A stretch of 13,602 nt of DNA, taken from the NCBI GenBank assembly GCA_025353435.1, contig JANXQR010000283.1, positions 1 through 13,602 on the forward strand. Direction: 5' to 3'. Shown in pieces: positions 1 through 7,332 of this stretch. The notes beneath the pieces are model-generated. The model made no database searches and was not told where the DNA came from. It saw only the letters and a list, made by a program, of their open reading frames with translations. A program made the position numbers and the translations under genes. The DNA comes from Acidobacteriota bacterium (GTDB taxonomy: Bacteria > Acidobacteriota > Terriglobia > Terriglobales > Acidobacteriaceae). The stretch's first letter is position 1. Each line of letters opens with the position of its first letter.

Positions 1-21
1 TTTTTGTTTTTCGCGTCTCAA

Positions 22-3000
22 TTAGAACGAGAAGTTCGCCTGTAAGAAGATGCGCCGTGCCGCGGAGCCAGTGCTGAAGATGCCTCCGGCTAACGATGTC
101 GAGCTACCAAAGCGCGGGGTGCCAATGGTGCCGTTCGGGGGGCCGTAGTTTATGTCGTTGAAGAGGTTCAACGCCTGCACACTGAATGTCAACGAGTACT
201 TGCGGTTTGAACCGCCGCCGAACATGCCGCGCATTGCCCCTGCACCGCCGCCCAGGCCGCCTGGCCCAAGACCGCCGCCGGGAGGTCCACCGCGGCCGCC
301 GCCACCACCACCAGGTCCACCTCCTCCAGGTCCGCCGCCGCCGGGGCCACCACCCGGTCCACCTGGTCCGCCCATGCCACCGTTTTGCGCTGATGATCCG
401 CTGGTCTCCGGTCCAAATCCGAATCCGCGGCTGATGCGGAGGTTCACAGCAACTGCGGCAGGTCCGCGGCCCAGATTTGCCGGAATCAATGATCCTGTCT
501 GGCCGGTCTCATCCATCACACCCCACGGAGTCGTCACTTGATCCTGGGTTGGTGTGCTCGCGGTGGCAAATGTCGGTCGCTGATTGAAGAACCCGTTCAG
601 AGTATCAGTGGGCATGACGATGTTGTATGGCCTGCCCGAATTCGCAATGAGAAACGGATTGAAGCGCAGTCCCCATGGCCCGCTGTAGCTGGCCATCGAG
701 AAGATCTGGTTGCGCGACACAAAGCCTGCCGGACCGTAATCCTGGCTCAGGTTGTAAGCATTGGATGCGTTCGAACCCGCGCCGCCATTGCTGTTCGCAA
801 AACTCAGCGTGTAGAAACCCACGAGGCTAAGATTCTTGGTCACGCGCGCATTCATGCTGGTGATCAACTGGTCCTGCTTGAAGACGCCCTCAGGGTAGTA
901 CTCGTAGATGTAGCCACCGGCCGAATTCAAGGGAAAATCACCCTGAGCGTCCAACTGATTTCCGTTGATGGTTACAAGTTGATGGGTGCCGAAGGAATGC
1001 AGGTAAGTCACGGTAGCGCTGGTGGTCTTGCTGATCTGACGCTCGATGCTCATGCCTGCCTGGCCTGTATTGGGAGAATGGAAGGAGTGAGGGATTTGGT
1101 AGTGGACCGGCACAACCGCAGCCGTCGACCCGCTGCTTTGGCATGTGCTTAGATCAAGCGTATCAAGCGATGTGGCATTCGATGAGCAGACGGGGTTGTT
1201 CAGCACAATCCTGGTTTGCGCGGAGGCACTCTGCGCGCCAAGCCGCTGCACGTTGAGGAGATTTCGCACTTCGAATCGGTCGTAGAAGATGCCATATCCG
1301 GCGCGAAACACCGTCTTGGGTTGCTTGCCTTTGCCACCGTCGAGTGCGTATGCGAATGACGCGCGCGGAGCCCAGTCGTTGTGGTCGGAGATATGGTTTT
1401 GTGCCTCCCACCGCAGGCCGCCGGAAACCGTCATCCGCTGATTGACTTTCCAGTCGTCCTGCACGAACAGGGCAGTGTCAAACATGTTTGCAACCGCGGA
1501 CTGAGGTCCTGTTGTGAGACTGGCCTGGATGGGCCCGAAGCCCTGCGCGACGAGTGAATTGAAAGACTGGCCCTGAGCCAGTCCATTGGCCATGGCCTGG
1601 TAGGTGGTGTATTTATTGAATGCGATTGAGCCGTTAAAGTTGGAGTTGCTGAAGTTGGCTTCACGGCCATCGCGCAACCGGGTGCCGAATTTGATTGCGT
1701 GCGCTCCATGGCTGATTGTCGTCACGTTCTGAAATTCAAGCCTTGTGGCATGATCGCGGCTGATCTGTCCGGAGAAGCCACCTCCAGTAAAGTCGCCACT
1801 CACTGAAATTGTGCGCGCAGTCGAGTTAGGATAGTGATTCTCGTTCTGCCGCTCGTACTGAAAGCGGGACTCATTCACCATGTGATCGTTGAGCACAATT
1901 GCGTCGCTCGCCTGAATGGTGTGATCGGTGTTCGATTCGTTGGTGGCGGCAGTCGGTAGCGCTCCGTTATTCAGATTGCCGTTCTCGGCCTCATTCCAGA
2001 ATCCGTAGCGGACTGTGAACGTATTCTTGGCTCCAAGTTGCCAGTCGATGCGAGCGGTGGCGTTGTCGCGATTGCGCTGGTTCAGCAGGGAAACGCCATA
2101 GTTGGGCGTCACTACAAATGCGCCGGCGCTATCCTGCAGCACTGCAAAGGGAATCAGCCACGCGTTCGCATTGCCGATGCTGCGCCGCTCCGCACTCACA
2201 AAGTACGATGCATTCTTGTTGATGGCGCCGCTCACGGTTCCGTTGAACTGGTAGCTGTCGTACGCTGGCACCGTGGTGGTGAACGGGTTGCCCGTGTTGA
2301 ACGGCTTGTCGTTCCCCATGATGAAGAATTGGCCATGGAGTTTGTCGGTTCCGGGCTTAGTGAGAATCTCGATGCGGCCGTAACCCAGCTTGTCATATTC
2401 AGACGAGAATGGATTCTGATTGATGCGAATTTCGCGGATGGCGGACTTGGGAGGAAGTTGGCCGCCGGAGAAACCGTCGATGAAAATTTGCCCGCCGTTA
2501 GGACCAGCGGAAGGGCCAGCCAGGGCCTGCAACTCACTTGAAAGCTCGTCTGGATCATCGGAGAGAGCTTCGAGGTCCTTGCCCTTGAGCACAATGGAGT
2601 TGGCATTTCCGGTGGCTTCAACATTGACCGTCGGAGAGTCATCGGTGACGGTCACGTTCTGCTGCTCCACCTGGATGGCCATGGAAATGTCGACGCGTTT
2701 GGCTTGTCCAGCAGCCATTGCAATGGGCAGCGACTGGAACGGCGCGAAGCCGTTGAATTCGGCCTTCACAACGTAAAGGCCCGCAGGCAATTCGTGTACT
2801 TCATAGGCGCCTGCTGAGTCGGCTGTCGTGGTGGCGACAGATTTGTTCTGCGCCGAGACGATGGTCACCGTAGCTCCGGGGATGAGCGCGCCAGTCTGGT
2901 CGGTGATGTGGCCGTGGAGGACAACGGTTGACGCAGGCGCAGCTGCCTGGCCGCCGTCTGTGGCCGATGGGGTGACCAGCGTCTGGGCAGAAACCATGGA

Positions 3001-3078
3001 CGTCGGAATCAGCGCGGTAGCGCAAATTACTGTCGCTGCGGCGATTAATTGATGAAAGCGTTGCAATCGTGGGTACAC
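22..3078 (-). CDS. Oar-like TonB-dependent outer-membrane receptor with carboxypeptidase-regulatory N-domain and glycine-rich loop
   Basis: Predicted 1018-residue outer-membrane receptor, of the kind that imports ligands using TonB energy; the substrate is unknown. Seen in order: a signal peptide (hydrophobic about 11-28, cleavage near VSAQ, residue 32), a carboxypeptidase-regulatory Ig-like domain (about 45-135, with HGHITDQTGALIPGATVTI), a plug-like segment (about 180-250, IFIDGFSGG and GRIEILTKPGTDKLHG), then a large beta-barrel ending in Phe (QANFSF), the usual signal for barrel assembly. Residues about 900-956 are a Gly/Pro tract just before the last barrel strands. The start is the GTG at 3078: AAGAGG lies 6 nt upstream and the signal peptide follows at once. 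A longer reading from 3171 overlaps the upstream gene and adds an implausible Ala/Val head. It lies 46 bp behind the DUF5666 gene, so the two are probably co-transcribed. Class confident; ligand not assignable. Confidence 0.9.
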   Translation of the reverse strand: MYPRLQRFHQLIAAATVICATALIPTSMVSAQTLVTPSATDGGQAAAPASTVVLHGHITDQTGALIPGATVTIVSAQNKSVATTTADSAGAYEVHELPAGLYVVKAEFNGFAPFQSLPIAMAAGQAKRVDISMAIQVEQQNVTVTDDSPTVNVEATGNANSIVLKGKDLEALSDDPDELSSELQALAGPSAGPNGGQIFIDGFSGGQLPPKSAIREIRINQNPFSSEYDKLGYGRIEILTKPGTDKLHGQFFIMGNDKPFNTGNPFTTTVPAYDSYQFNGTVSGAINKNASYFVSAERRSIGNANAWLIPFAVLQDSAGAFVVTPNYGVSLLNQRNRDNATARIDWQLGAKNTFTVRYGFWNEAENGNLNNGALPTAATNESNTDHTIQASDAIVLNDHMVNESRFQYERQNENHYPNSTARTISVSGDFTGGGFSGQISRDHATRLEFQNVTTISHGAHAIKFGTRLRDGREANFSNSNFNGSIAFNKYTTYQAMANGLAQGQSFNSLVAQGFGPIQASLTTGPQSAVANMFDTALFVQDDWKVNQRMTVSGGLRWEAQNHISDHNDWAPRASFAYALDGGKGKQPKTVFRAGYGIFYDRFEVRNLLNVQRLGAQSASAQTRIVLNNPVCSSNATSLDTLDLSTCQSSGSTAAVVPVHYQIPHSFHSPNTGQAGMSIERQISKTTSATVTYLHSFGTHQLVTINGNQLDAQGDFPLNSAGGYIYEYYPEGVFKQDQLITSMNARVTKNLSLVGFYTLSFANSNGGAGSNASNAYNLSQDYGPAGFVSRNQIFSMASYSGPWGLRFNPFLIANSGRPYNIVMPTDTLNGFFNQRPTFATASTPTQDQVTTPWGVMDETGQTGSLIPANLGRGPAAVAVNLRISRGFGFGPETSGSSAQNGGMGGPGGPGGGPGGGGPGGGGPGGGGGGRGGPPGGGLGPGGLGGGAGAMRGMFGGGSNRKYSLTFSVQALNLFNDINYGPPNGTIGTPRFGSSTSLAGGIFSTGSAARRIFLQANFSF
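211..381 (-). repeat. Glycine-rich low-complexity tract within the receptor
   Basis: About 57 codons of Gly with interspersed Pro, a few Arg, Met, Ala and Leu (units such as GGPGG and GGGGP). On the plus strand this reads as CCG/CCA/CCT triplets. It lies between barrel segments near the C-terminus, shortly before the conserved SLTFSVQALNLFND stretch, so it is probably an extracellular loop (inference). Because the unit is a triplet, length changes would keep the reading frame. Confidence 0.85.
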
Positions 3079-3084
3079 GTTTTT

Positions 3085-3090
3085 CCTCTT
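3085..3090 (-). promoter_or_regulatory. Ribosome binding site that fixes the receptor start
   Basis: AAGAGG on the minus strand, 6 nt before the GTG at 3078. It supports this start over the in-frame ATG at 3171, which lies inside the upstream gene. Confidence 0.7.
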
Positions 3091-3124
3091 TGTGTTGTTC
3101 GCTGATTTGTCTCGATCAAAAAAA

Positions 3125-4330
3125 CTACCGTCCACCACCACCACCACCGCCGCCGGCATCGCCGCCGCCACCGCCGCCCATGCTCCAGTTGGAGAGCAGG
3201 TTGCTCGCTGCGGGTGCTTCGAGCAGTGGTTCCACGCCGGCTAGCAGCGTGATGGCATTCACTTCGGTGGTGCCGTCCGTCGCCACGATCATCACGGCTT
3301 CACCCTTTTGCAGTTCTTCAAACTTGATTGCGGGTGCCATCGCCAGCATGCGTTGAGGATCTCCGCTGCCGGCCCCGGCACCTCCTGCCGCTCCACCTGC
3401 GCCTGCCGCCTGGCCTCCGCCTCCCTGAGCTGGGGTTCCTCCCGCTGGAGCTGTTCCGCCGGTTGTGCCAGCGCGCTGTTGCCAGCCGCCTGCAGGCATG
3501 GTTCCCTTGAGTCTTGCGGCAAGCATCTGCGCCATGCGATCTGGAATTCTGCGCATCTGCGCGTCGGACGTGATGTGAATTGTGACCTGCTTCTTGGTGG
3601 TGAGATCCTTAACAACCAGCGTGGAAGTCGCAGCATCAATGGAGGCGATGGTTCCGGCAACGTTGCGGAAGGTTCCCGACACAACATCTTCGGCGTCAAC
3701 CTGCGAGCCGTCTGCGTTCTTGGTTCCACGAGCACGAAGCTGGTCGCCTGCGTGAATTGCATCAATCGGAGCAGTCTGTGTGTCCGCGAATCGCACCGAC
3801 CCCGGTGCGTAGCGTTTGAGCGTGGTTGCCTTGGTGGTCGTAATGGTCACGGTCTTGGCAGTCGGACCGGCTCCAGTTGTCACGGTGATGGACCCGGACG
3901 AGGTATCGACGCTCTTTACCAGTCCGGCGACGCCGCGCTTTTGCCAATCCTCACGGTCCGACTGTTGCTTTTTAGCCACGTCGGCCTGCTTGATGGCCAC
4001 CACAAGTGCGGCTTGCAGCGTTGCGCCGGTTGCGTTGGAGTCAAGCTTGACAAGGACGCGATCACCCACCGCAAGATCAGTGAACACCATGGAAGCCGCG
4101 GAATTCAGGTCCTTCTGACCGGGCTCGATGCGCTTGAGCGAGGCCTCCGCCGGAACTTCAACCTGCCGCTGATCGCCCGCATCTGTCTTCACAGTGAGGG
4201 TGTTGCCGCTGATGGCGGTAACGGATCCCATGAATCGGGCCGCCGGCTGCCCCTGCACTGCCAGGGTAGAACTAACCGCGATTGCGATGGTCATCGTGCA
4301 GGTGCGCGTAAATGAGAAAAGATGCTTCAC
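3125..4330 (-). CDS. Exported DUF5666-repeat protein with glycine-rich insertion and tail
   Basis: A 401-residue predicted exported protein of unknown function. A signal peptide is visible (KHLFSFTRT, then a hydrophobic stretch to AVQG, about residue 27). It is followed by three similar beta-rich units with the pattern G-x-V-x-x-I/V...LTV...GD-x-L/V: about 33-114, 134-216 and 222-366. These resemble DUF5666 units, which are small predicted beta-barrels; I base this on pattern, not a search. The third unit is interrupted by a Gly/Ala/Gln-rich stretch (281-323), and the protein ends in a poly-Gly tail (385-400). The start is the GTG at 4330, with GAGGA 5 nt upstream and the signal peptide immediately after; a reading from 4474 would add 48 unlikely residues. 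It is first in an apparent operon with the TonB-dependent receptor, so a periplasmic or surface partnership is possible but unproven. Confidence 0.8.
   Translation of the reverse strand: MKHLFSFTRTCTMTIAIAVSSTLAVQGQPAARFMGSVTAISGNTLTVKTDAGDQRQVEVPAEASLKRIEPGQKDLNSAASMVFTDLAVGDRVLVKLDSNATGATLQAALVVAIKQADVAKKQQSDREDWQKRGVAGLVKSVDTSSGSITVTTGAGPTAKTVTITTTKATTLKRYAPGSVRFADTQTAPIDAIHAGDQLRARGTKNADGSQVDAEDVVSGTFRNVAGTIASIDAATSTLVVKDLTTKKQVTIHITSDAQMRRIPDRMAQMLAARLKGTMPAGGWQQRAGTTGGTAPAGGTPAQGGGGQAAGAGGAAGGAGAGSGDPQRMLAMAPAIKFEELQKGEAVMIVATDGTTEVNAITLLAGVEPLLEAPAASNLLSNWSMGGGGGGDAGGGGGGGGR
3128..3181 (-). repeat. Poly-glycine C-terminal tail of the DUF5666 protein
   Basis: The last codons before the TAG encode two Gly runs separated by Asp-Ala, ending in Arg. 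The plus strand shows a run of five CCA triplets (3132-3146) followed by CCG triplets, a possible site of replication slippage that would keep frame. Confidence 0.8.
3362..3490 (-). repeat. Gly/Ala-rich insertion inside the third DUF5666-like unit
   Basis: About 43 codons (residues 281-323) rich in Gly, Ala, Thr and Gln, such as AGAGGAAGGAGAG. Units one and two have no such stretch between their halves; unit three resumes afterwards at FEELQKGEAVMIVATDG. It therefore looks like a flexible linker added in a loop. Confidence 0.7.
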
Positions 4331-4335
4331 CGTAG

Positions 4336-4340
4336 TCCTC
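4336..4340 (-). promoter_or_regulatory. Ribosome binding site that fixes the DUF5666 start
   Basis: GAGGA on the minus strand, 5 nt before the GTG at 4330, which leads directly into a signal peptide. Confidence 0.65.
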
Positions 4341-4436
4341 AATCGTTCTGATTTGTGCCAACCGCCGGACGGCTGAATTTGTTTTTGGCTACATTCGGGT
4401 AGACGAATCACCCCGCCAAAAGGTTGACGGCGGATG

Positions 4437-4459
4437 AATTCTGTCTTTGAGACAGAATT
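4437..4459. promoter_or_regulatory. Perfect 10-bp inverted repeat in the spacer before the DUF5666 gene
   Basis: Arms AATTCTGTCT (4437-4446) and AGACAGAATT (4450-4459) are separated by TTG. It lies 107 bp upstream of the GTG at 4330 and 109 bp past the stop of the upstream operon. It could be a repressor operator for the envelope cassette or an RNA hairpin ending the mutS operon. No T-run follows it on the minus strand, so an intrinsic terminator is not well supported. The rest of the 4331-4568 spacer shows no gene and no convincing promoter; TTGACC on the minus strand near 4502-4507 is a possible -35 without a good -10. Confidence 0.5.
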
Positions 4460-4568
4460 GGTGTTTGGATTCAATCAAATGGAGTTACGGCATCGTATCT
4501 GCCGGTCAAATCAAATTGTGGCTGGATTGCGCGCTGAGATGTTTAAAAGGCAGCCAAGTTGGCAGAAT

Positions 4569-6170
4569 CTAATTCGTTAACTCCGCAGATTCAAGAAACG
4601 TGAAGCTCCCGGACGGAGTTGGAACAATGTGGGTGAGTCGCTTGTTGTGCACCACCACCGTATCGCGATACCAAAGATTGATTGCCGGCAGGTCGCGCGC
4701 CAGGATCTGCTGCGCCTCAATATAGTCAGCGCGCCTCTTCTGCTGATCTGGACTTTCAGCCGCATCGTCTAGCAGGGCATCCAATTGTTCGTTGGAGTAG
4801 TGACCACGGTTTGCGCCGCGAGGGGAAAATCGTGCCGTGGAGAACGCATAGCTGAAGATATCCGGCTGCTCATTGCCGCCGATCCATCGCAGGGAATAGA
4901 GCTGGAATGCGCCGCGTGTCACGTCGGAGTAGAACGTAGCGAATTCGAAACTGCGTAACTCGAGTGCGATTCCCACGCGCGCAAATTGCTGCTGCAGCAC
5001 TGCGGATAAGAGCCGCACATCTTCAGCTGAACTGGTCTTCATCACGAGATGCAGGCGTACACCGTCAGCGCCGCGATGAAAGCCCGCCTGATCGAGCAAC
5101 CGCTCGGCACGTGCTGGATCGAACTCAAAATGCGGACCGTTGTCGGCCCACGCCCAGTGGCCCACCGGCAGAAGACTTTCCGCAGGTTGCGCATGGCCTC
5201 CAATCAATGTCTTAATCAGCAGGTCGCTGTCGATGGCGCAAGAAATTGCCTGTCGCACGCGAGCGTCCTTGAGAAGTGGATCGCGCACGTTGAAAGCCAG
5301 GTATTGCAACTGTGTTCCCGGTGCGTCATCAATGCGCAAGCCGGGCCTTTGAGCCAGCACCGGGAGCGCATCCATGGGAAGGGAATTGATGGCCACGTCG
5401 CCCGAGCCCTTCTCCAACTCGAGCGCTTCCGTGATTGCATCCGGAACCACGGCGAAGCGCACACGCGGGATCTTCGGCGCGACCGACCAGGCAAGCGGAT
5501 TGCGCTCAATCACGACATCCTGATCGATCTGCTGGCTTACAAAACGAAAAGGGCCGGTACCGATGGGGTGGCGCCAGAACTCGCGGCCACTACCCTCAGG
5601 CAAAACTCCGAGCGCCCCTGTGGATAGATTGGTTAGCAGGAAATTATCCGGCTGGCTCAGATGGAATGTAACGGTGCGCGGATCGGGCGCTTCCATCCTT
5701 GCGATTGAGGCGTATGTGGCCGCCTTAGGGCTGATGACCGTGCCATCGCGCATGGAGTTGATGCTGAATACTACATCGCGCGAAGTCATGAGGCGGCCGT
5801 CGTGAAAGCGAACACTATCGCGCAGATGAAATAAGAGTGTAAGAGGATCGGGTTGCTCCCAGCTCTCCGCCAGCGCCGGTGTGAAATGGAAGCTGGCATC
5901 GCGTGCCACGAGGCCGTCGAACATTAACTCGTCAATGTGTTCCGATTGGCCGTCGGTCCCCACACGCGGGTCGAGATTGGCCGGACTGCTTTCAATAAGA
6001 AATACGACCGTGTTGGCATCGCGCTCCCGAGACTTACAGGCCGTGACGACAAACAGAGCTGACGCAAATAGCATCAGTGCGAGCGCTCTCCCTGACAATG
6101 CAATCGAGTCGGCGTGTCTAGCTCGAGACGGGATCGACATCATCATCTGTCGCCATTTCCGTTCAGACAT
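4569..6170 (-). CDS. Family-5 extracellular solute-binding lipoprotein (oligopeptide/murein-peptide type)
   Basis: A 533-residue binding protein resembling SBP_bac_5 (OppA/DppA/MppA group), which captures peptides or related ligands for ABC import. Seen: a basic N-region, a hydrophobic segment (about 28-43) and the lipobox VTAC with the lipid-anchoring Cys45. After it come family landmarks: LDPRVGTDGQSEHI (66-79), an ALAESWEQPDP segment (99-109), HPIGTGPFRF (201-210) and AFNVRDPLLKDARVRQAIS. The start ATG at 6170 overlaps the anmK stop by 8 nt and is preceded by AGGTG; Met9-11 are alternatives. It is the last gene of the operon behind nagZ and anmK, and no permease or ATPase gene is present. 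From this context I infer a role in capturing muropeptides or peptides. MppA is a known family member that binds murein tripeptide, but ligand specificity cannot be read from this sequence. Confidence 0.88.
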   Translation of the reverse strand: MSERKWRQMMMSIPSRARHADSIALSGRALALMLFASALFVVTACKSRERDANTVVFLIESSPANLDPRVGTDGQSEHIDELMFDGLVARDASFHFTPALAESWEQPDPLTLLFHLRDSVRFHDGRLMTSRDVVFSINSMRDGTVISPKAATYASIARMEAPDPRTVTFHLSQPDNFLLTNLSTGALGVLPEGSGREFWRHPIGTGPFRFVSQQIDQDVVIERNPLAWSVAPKIPRVRFAVVPDAITEALELEKGSGDVAINSLPMDALPVLAQRPGLRIDDAPGTQLQYLAFNVRDPLLKDARVRQAISCAIDSDLLIKTLIGGHAQPAESLLPVGHWAWADNGPHFEFDPARAERLLDQAGFHRGADGVRLHLVMKTSSAEDVRLLSAVLQQQFARVGIALELRSFEFATFYSDVTRGAFQLYSLRWIGGNEQPDIFSYAFSTARFSPRGANRGHYSNEQLDALLDDAAESPDQQKRRADYIEAQQILARDLPAINLWYRDTVVVHNKRLTHIVPTPSGSFTFLESAELTN

Positions 6171-7332
6171 ACGTCACCTGGCCGAGCACTACAGCTCGCT
6201 TCGCTCCAGTCGCCGCAGGCAGATTGGCTGGAATCCGATGCCACGTGTACCACGCCAGCAGCGCGAAGGCAGCTGCCTCCTTTGCCTCGACCGGCATGCC
6301 GAAATCTCCGCTGGCGGCGAGCTCACAGCCCAGGGGCTCCAGTCGCGTACTCAACATTGCCATTAACGTCGCGTTGCGCGCACCCCCGCCTGAGACCACA
6401 TAGTCGACTGGCGCATCGCGCATCAGGGGACTAACAAACTGCTTGTAACTCCGCGCAATTGATTCTGCGGTAAGCGCAGTTGCCGTCGCCAACGCGTCTT
6501 CCGGTTTGCTGCTTGCTCGTTTGCAGATAGCGAGGAATTTCGCCGCATAGGCGCGGCCAAACTGCTCGCGGCCCGCGGTTCGCGGAGGCTTCGCCGCAAA
6601 GTACTTGTTCCGCATTTCCGCTCTGAGAACATTCTCCAATACCACGCCGCGTGCCGCAATCTCACCGTTTCGATCGAGTTTCTTTCCGAACAATTCCTGC
6701 GCCAGCGCATCGATAACCATGTTGCCCGGACCAGTATCGAACGCAACCACTGCATTGGCACCCGCACCCGCAGGAACCGCGGTCAGATTTGCGATGCCGC
6801 CAATATTCTGTAACACGCGCCCGCGCTTTCGATCCGCAAAGAGCACGTAGTCAAGCAACGGCACCAGCGGCGCGCCTTGCCCACCCGCCGCCATGTCTGC
6901 CGGCCGGAAGTTTGAAGCCACGGGAATGCCCATTTCCTGCGCCAGCACAGATGCTTCACCGGCTTGCCATGTGCATCCAAAGCTGCGCCCGGCATAGGCT
7001 GCGGGCCGCCCCTGGTGATAGAGCGTCTGCCCGTGACACCCTATCAGGTCAACATTGACGCGGTGCTTCTGCAGTGTTCCGCGAACCGCGTCAGAGTACG
7101 CAATTCCGAGACGCCAGTTTAGGCGGGCCAATTCAGCAGTTGATATTGACGCCGCATTCATCGCGCCCAGTACCGATCGCCGCAGCGCAGCCGGATATGG
7201 AAAGCCTTCATGCGCCAGCAGTGTCAGAGCGGGCCGTCCCGCTCGCCGCTCAATGCGCACCAGTGCGACGTCAACCCCGTCGGCCGATGTGCCGCTCATG
7301 ATGCCCGCCACTGTCATGGGTTTGGTCTTCAA
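6163..7332 (-). CDS. anmK: Anhydro-N-acetylmuramic acid kinase
   Basis: A 389-residue cytosolic kinase that uses ATP and water to turn 1,6-anhydro-MurNAc into MurNAc-6-phosphate during cell-wall recycling. Diagnostic motifs are all present: phosphate-binding GIMSGTSADGVD (10-21), IGCHGQT (97-103), FRPADMAAGGQGAPLVP (142-158, holding the presumed catalytic Asp146), NIGGIAN (176-182) and FDTGPGN (198-204). Length is close to the family norm of about 370. I take the TTG at 7332 as start: GGAG lies 5 nt upstream and the TTG overlaps the nagZ stop (TTGA). The ATG at 7317 (residue 6) would also give a normal N-terminus but has a weak ribosome site. Sitting directly after nagZ, it forms a consecutive enzyme pair. 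Whether a MurQ etherase exists elsewhere cannot be seen. Confidence 0.96.
   Translation of the reverse strand: MKTKPMTVAGIMSGTSADGVDVALVRIERRAGRPALTLLAHEGFPYPAALRRSVLGAMNAASISTAELARLNWRLGIAYSDAVRGTLQKHRVNVDLIGCHGQTLYHQGRPAAYAGRSFGCTWQAGEASVLAQEMGIPVASNFRPADMAAGGQGAPLVPLLDYVLFADRKRGRVLQNIGGIANLTAVPAGAGANAVVAFDTGPGNMVIDALAQELFGKKLDRNGEIAARGVVLENVLRAEMRNKYFAAKPPRTAGREQFGRAYAAKFLAICKRASSKPEDALATATALTAESIARSYKQFVSPLMRDAPVDYVVSGGGARNATLMAMLSTRLEPLGCELAASGDFGMPVEAKEAAAFALLAWYTWHRIPANLPAATGAKRAVVLGQVTYV

Noticed and set aside
1..21. T-rich left edge as a terminator of the receptor gene
   Set aside because: On the coding (minus) strand this is A-rich, has no visible stem, and is cut by the window edge.
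152..541. Proline-rich open frame on the plus strand
   Set aside because: It is the antisense reading of the receptor's glycine-rich tract (Gly codons read as Pro); no ribosome site and no independent domain.
3132..3165. CCA/CCG triplet run considered as a phase-variation switch
   Set aside because: The unit is three bases, so slippage changes only Gly number and cannot switch the gene off.
3079..3171. N-terminal extension of the receptor starting at ATG 3171
   Set aside because: It overlaps the end of the DUF5666 gene and just reads its Gly repeats in another frame as Ala/Val; the GTG at 3078 has a ribosome site and leads into the signal peptide.
3308..4315. 335-residue plus-strand open frame opposite the DUF5666 gene
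   Set aside because: Antisense shadow in a GC-rich gene; Cys/Ser/Arg-rich composition and no recognisable motif.
4331..4474. 48-residue N-terminal extension of the DUF5666 protein
   Set aside because: It crosses the palindrome region, has no signal-like features, and places the signal peptide internally; GTG at 4330 fits better.
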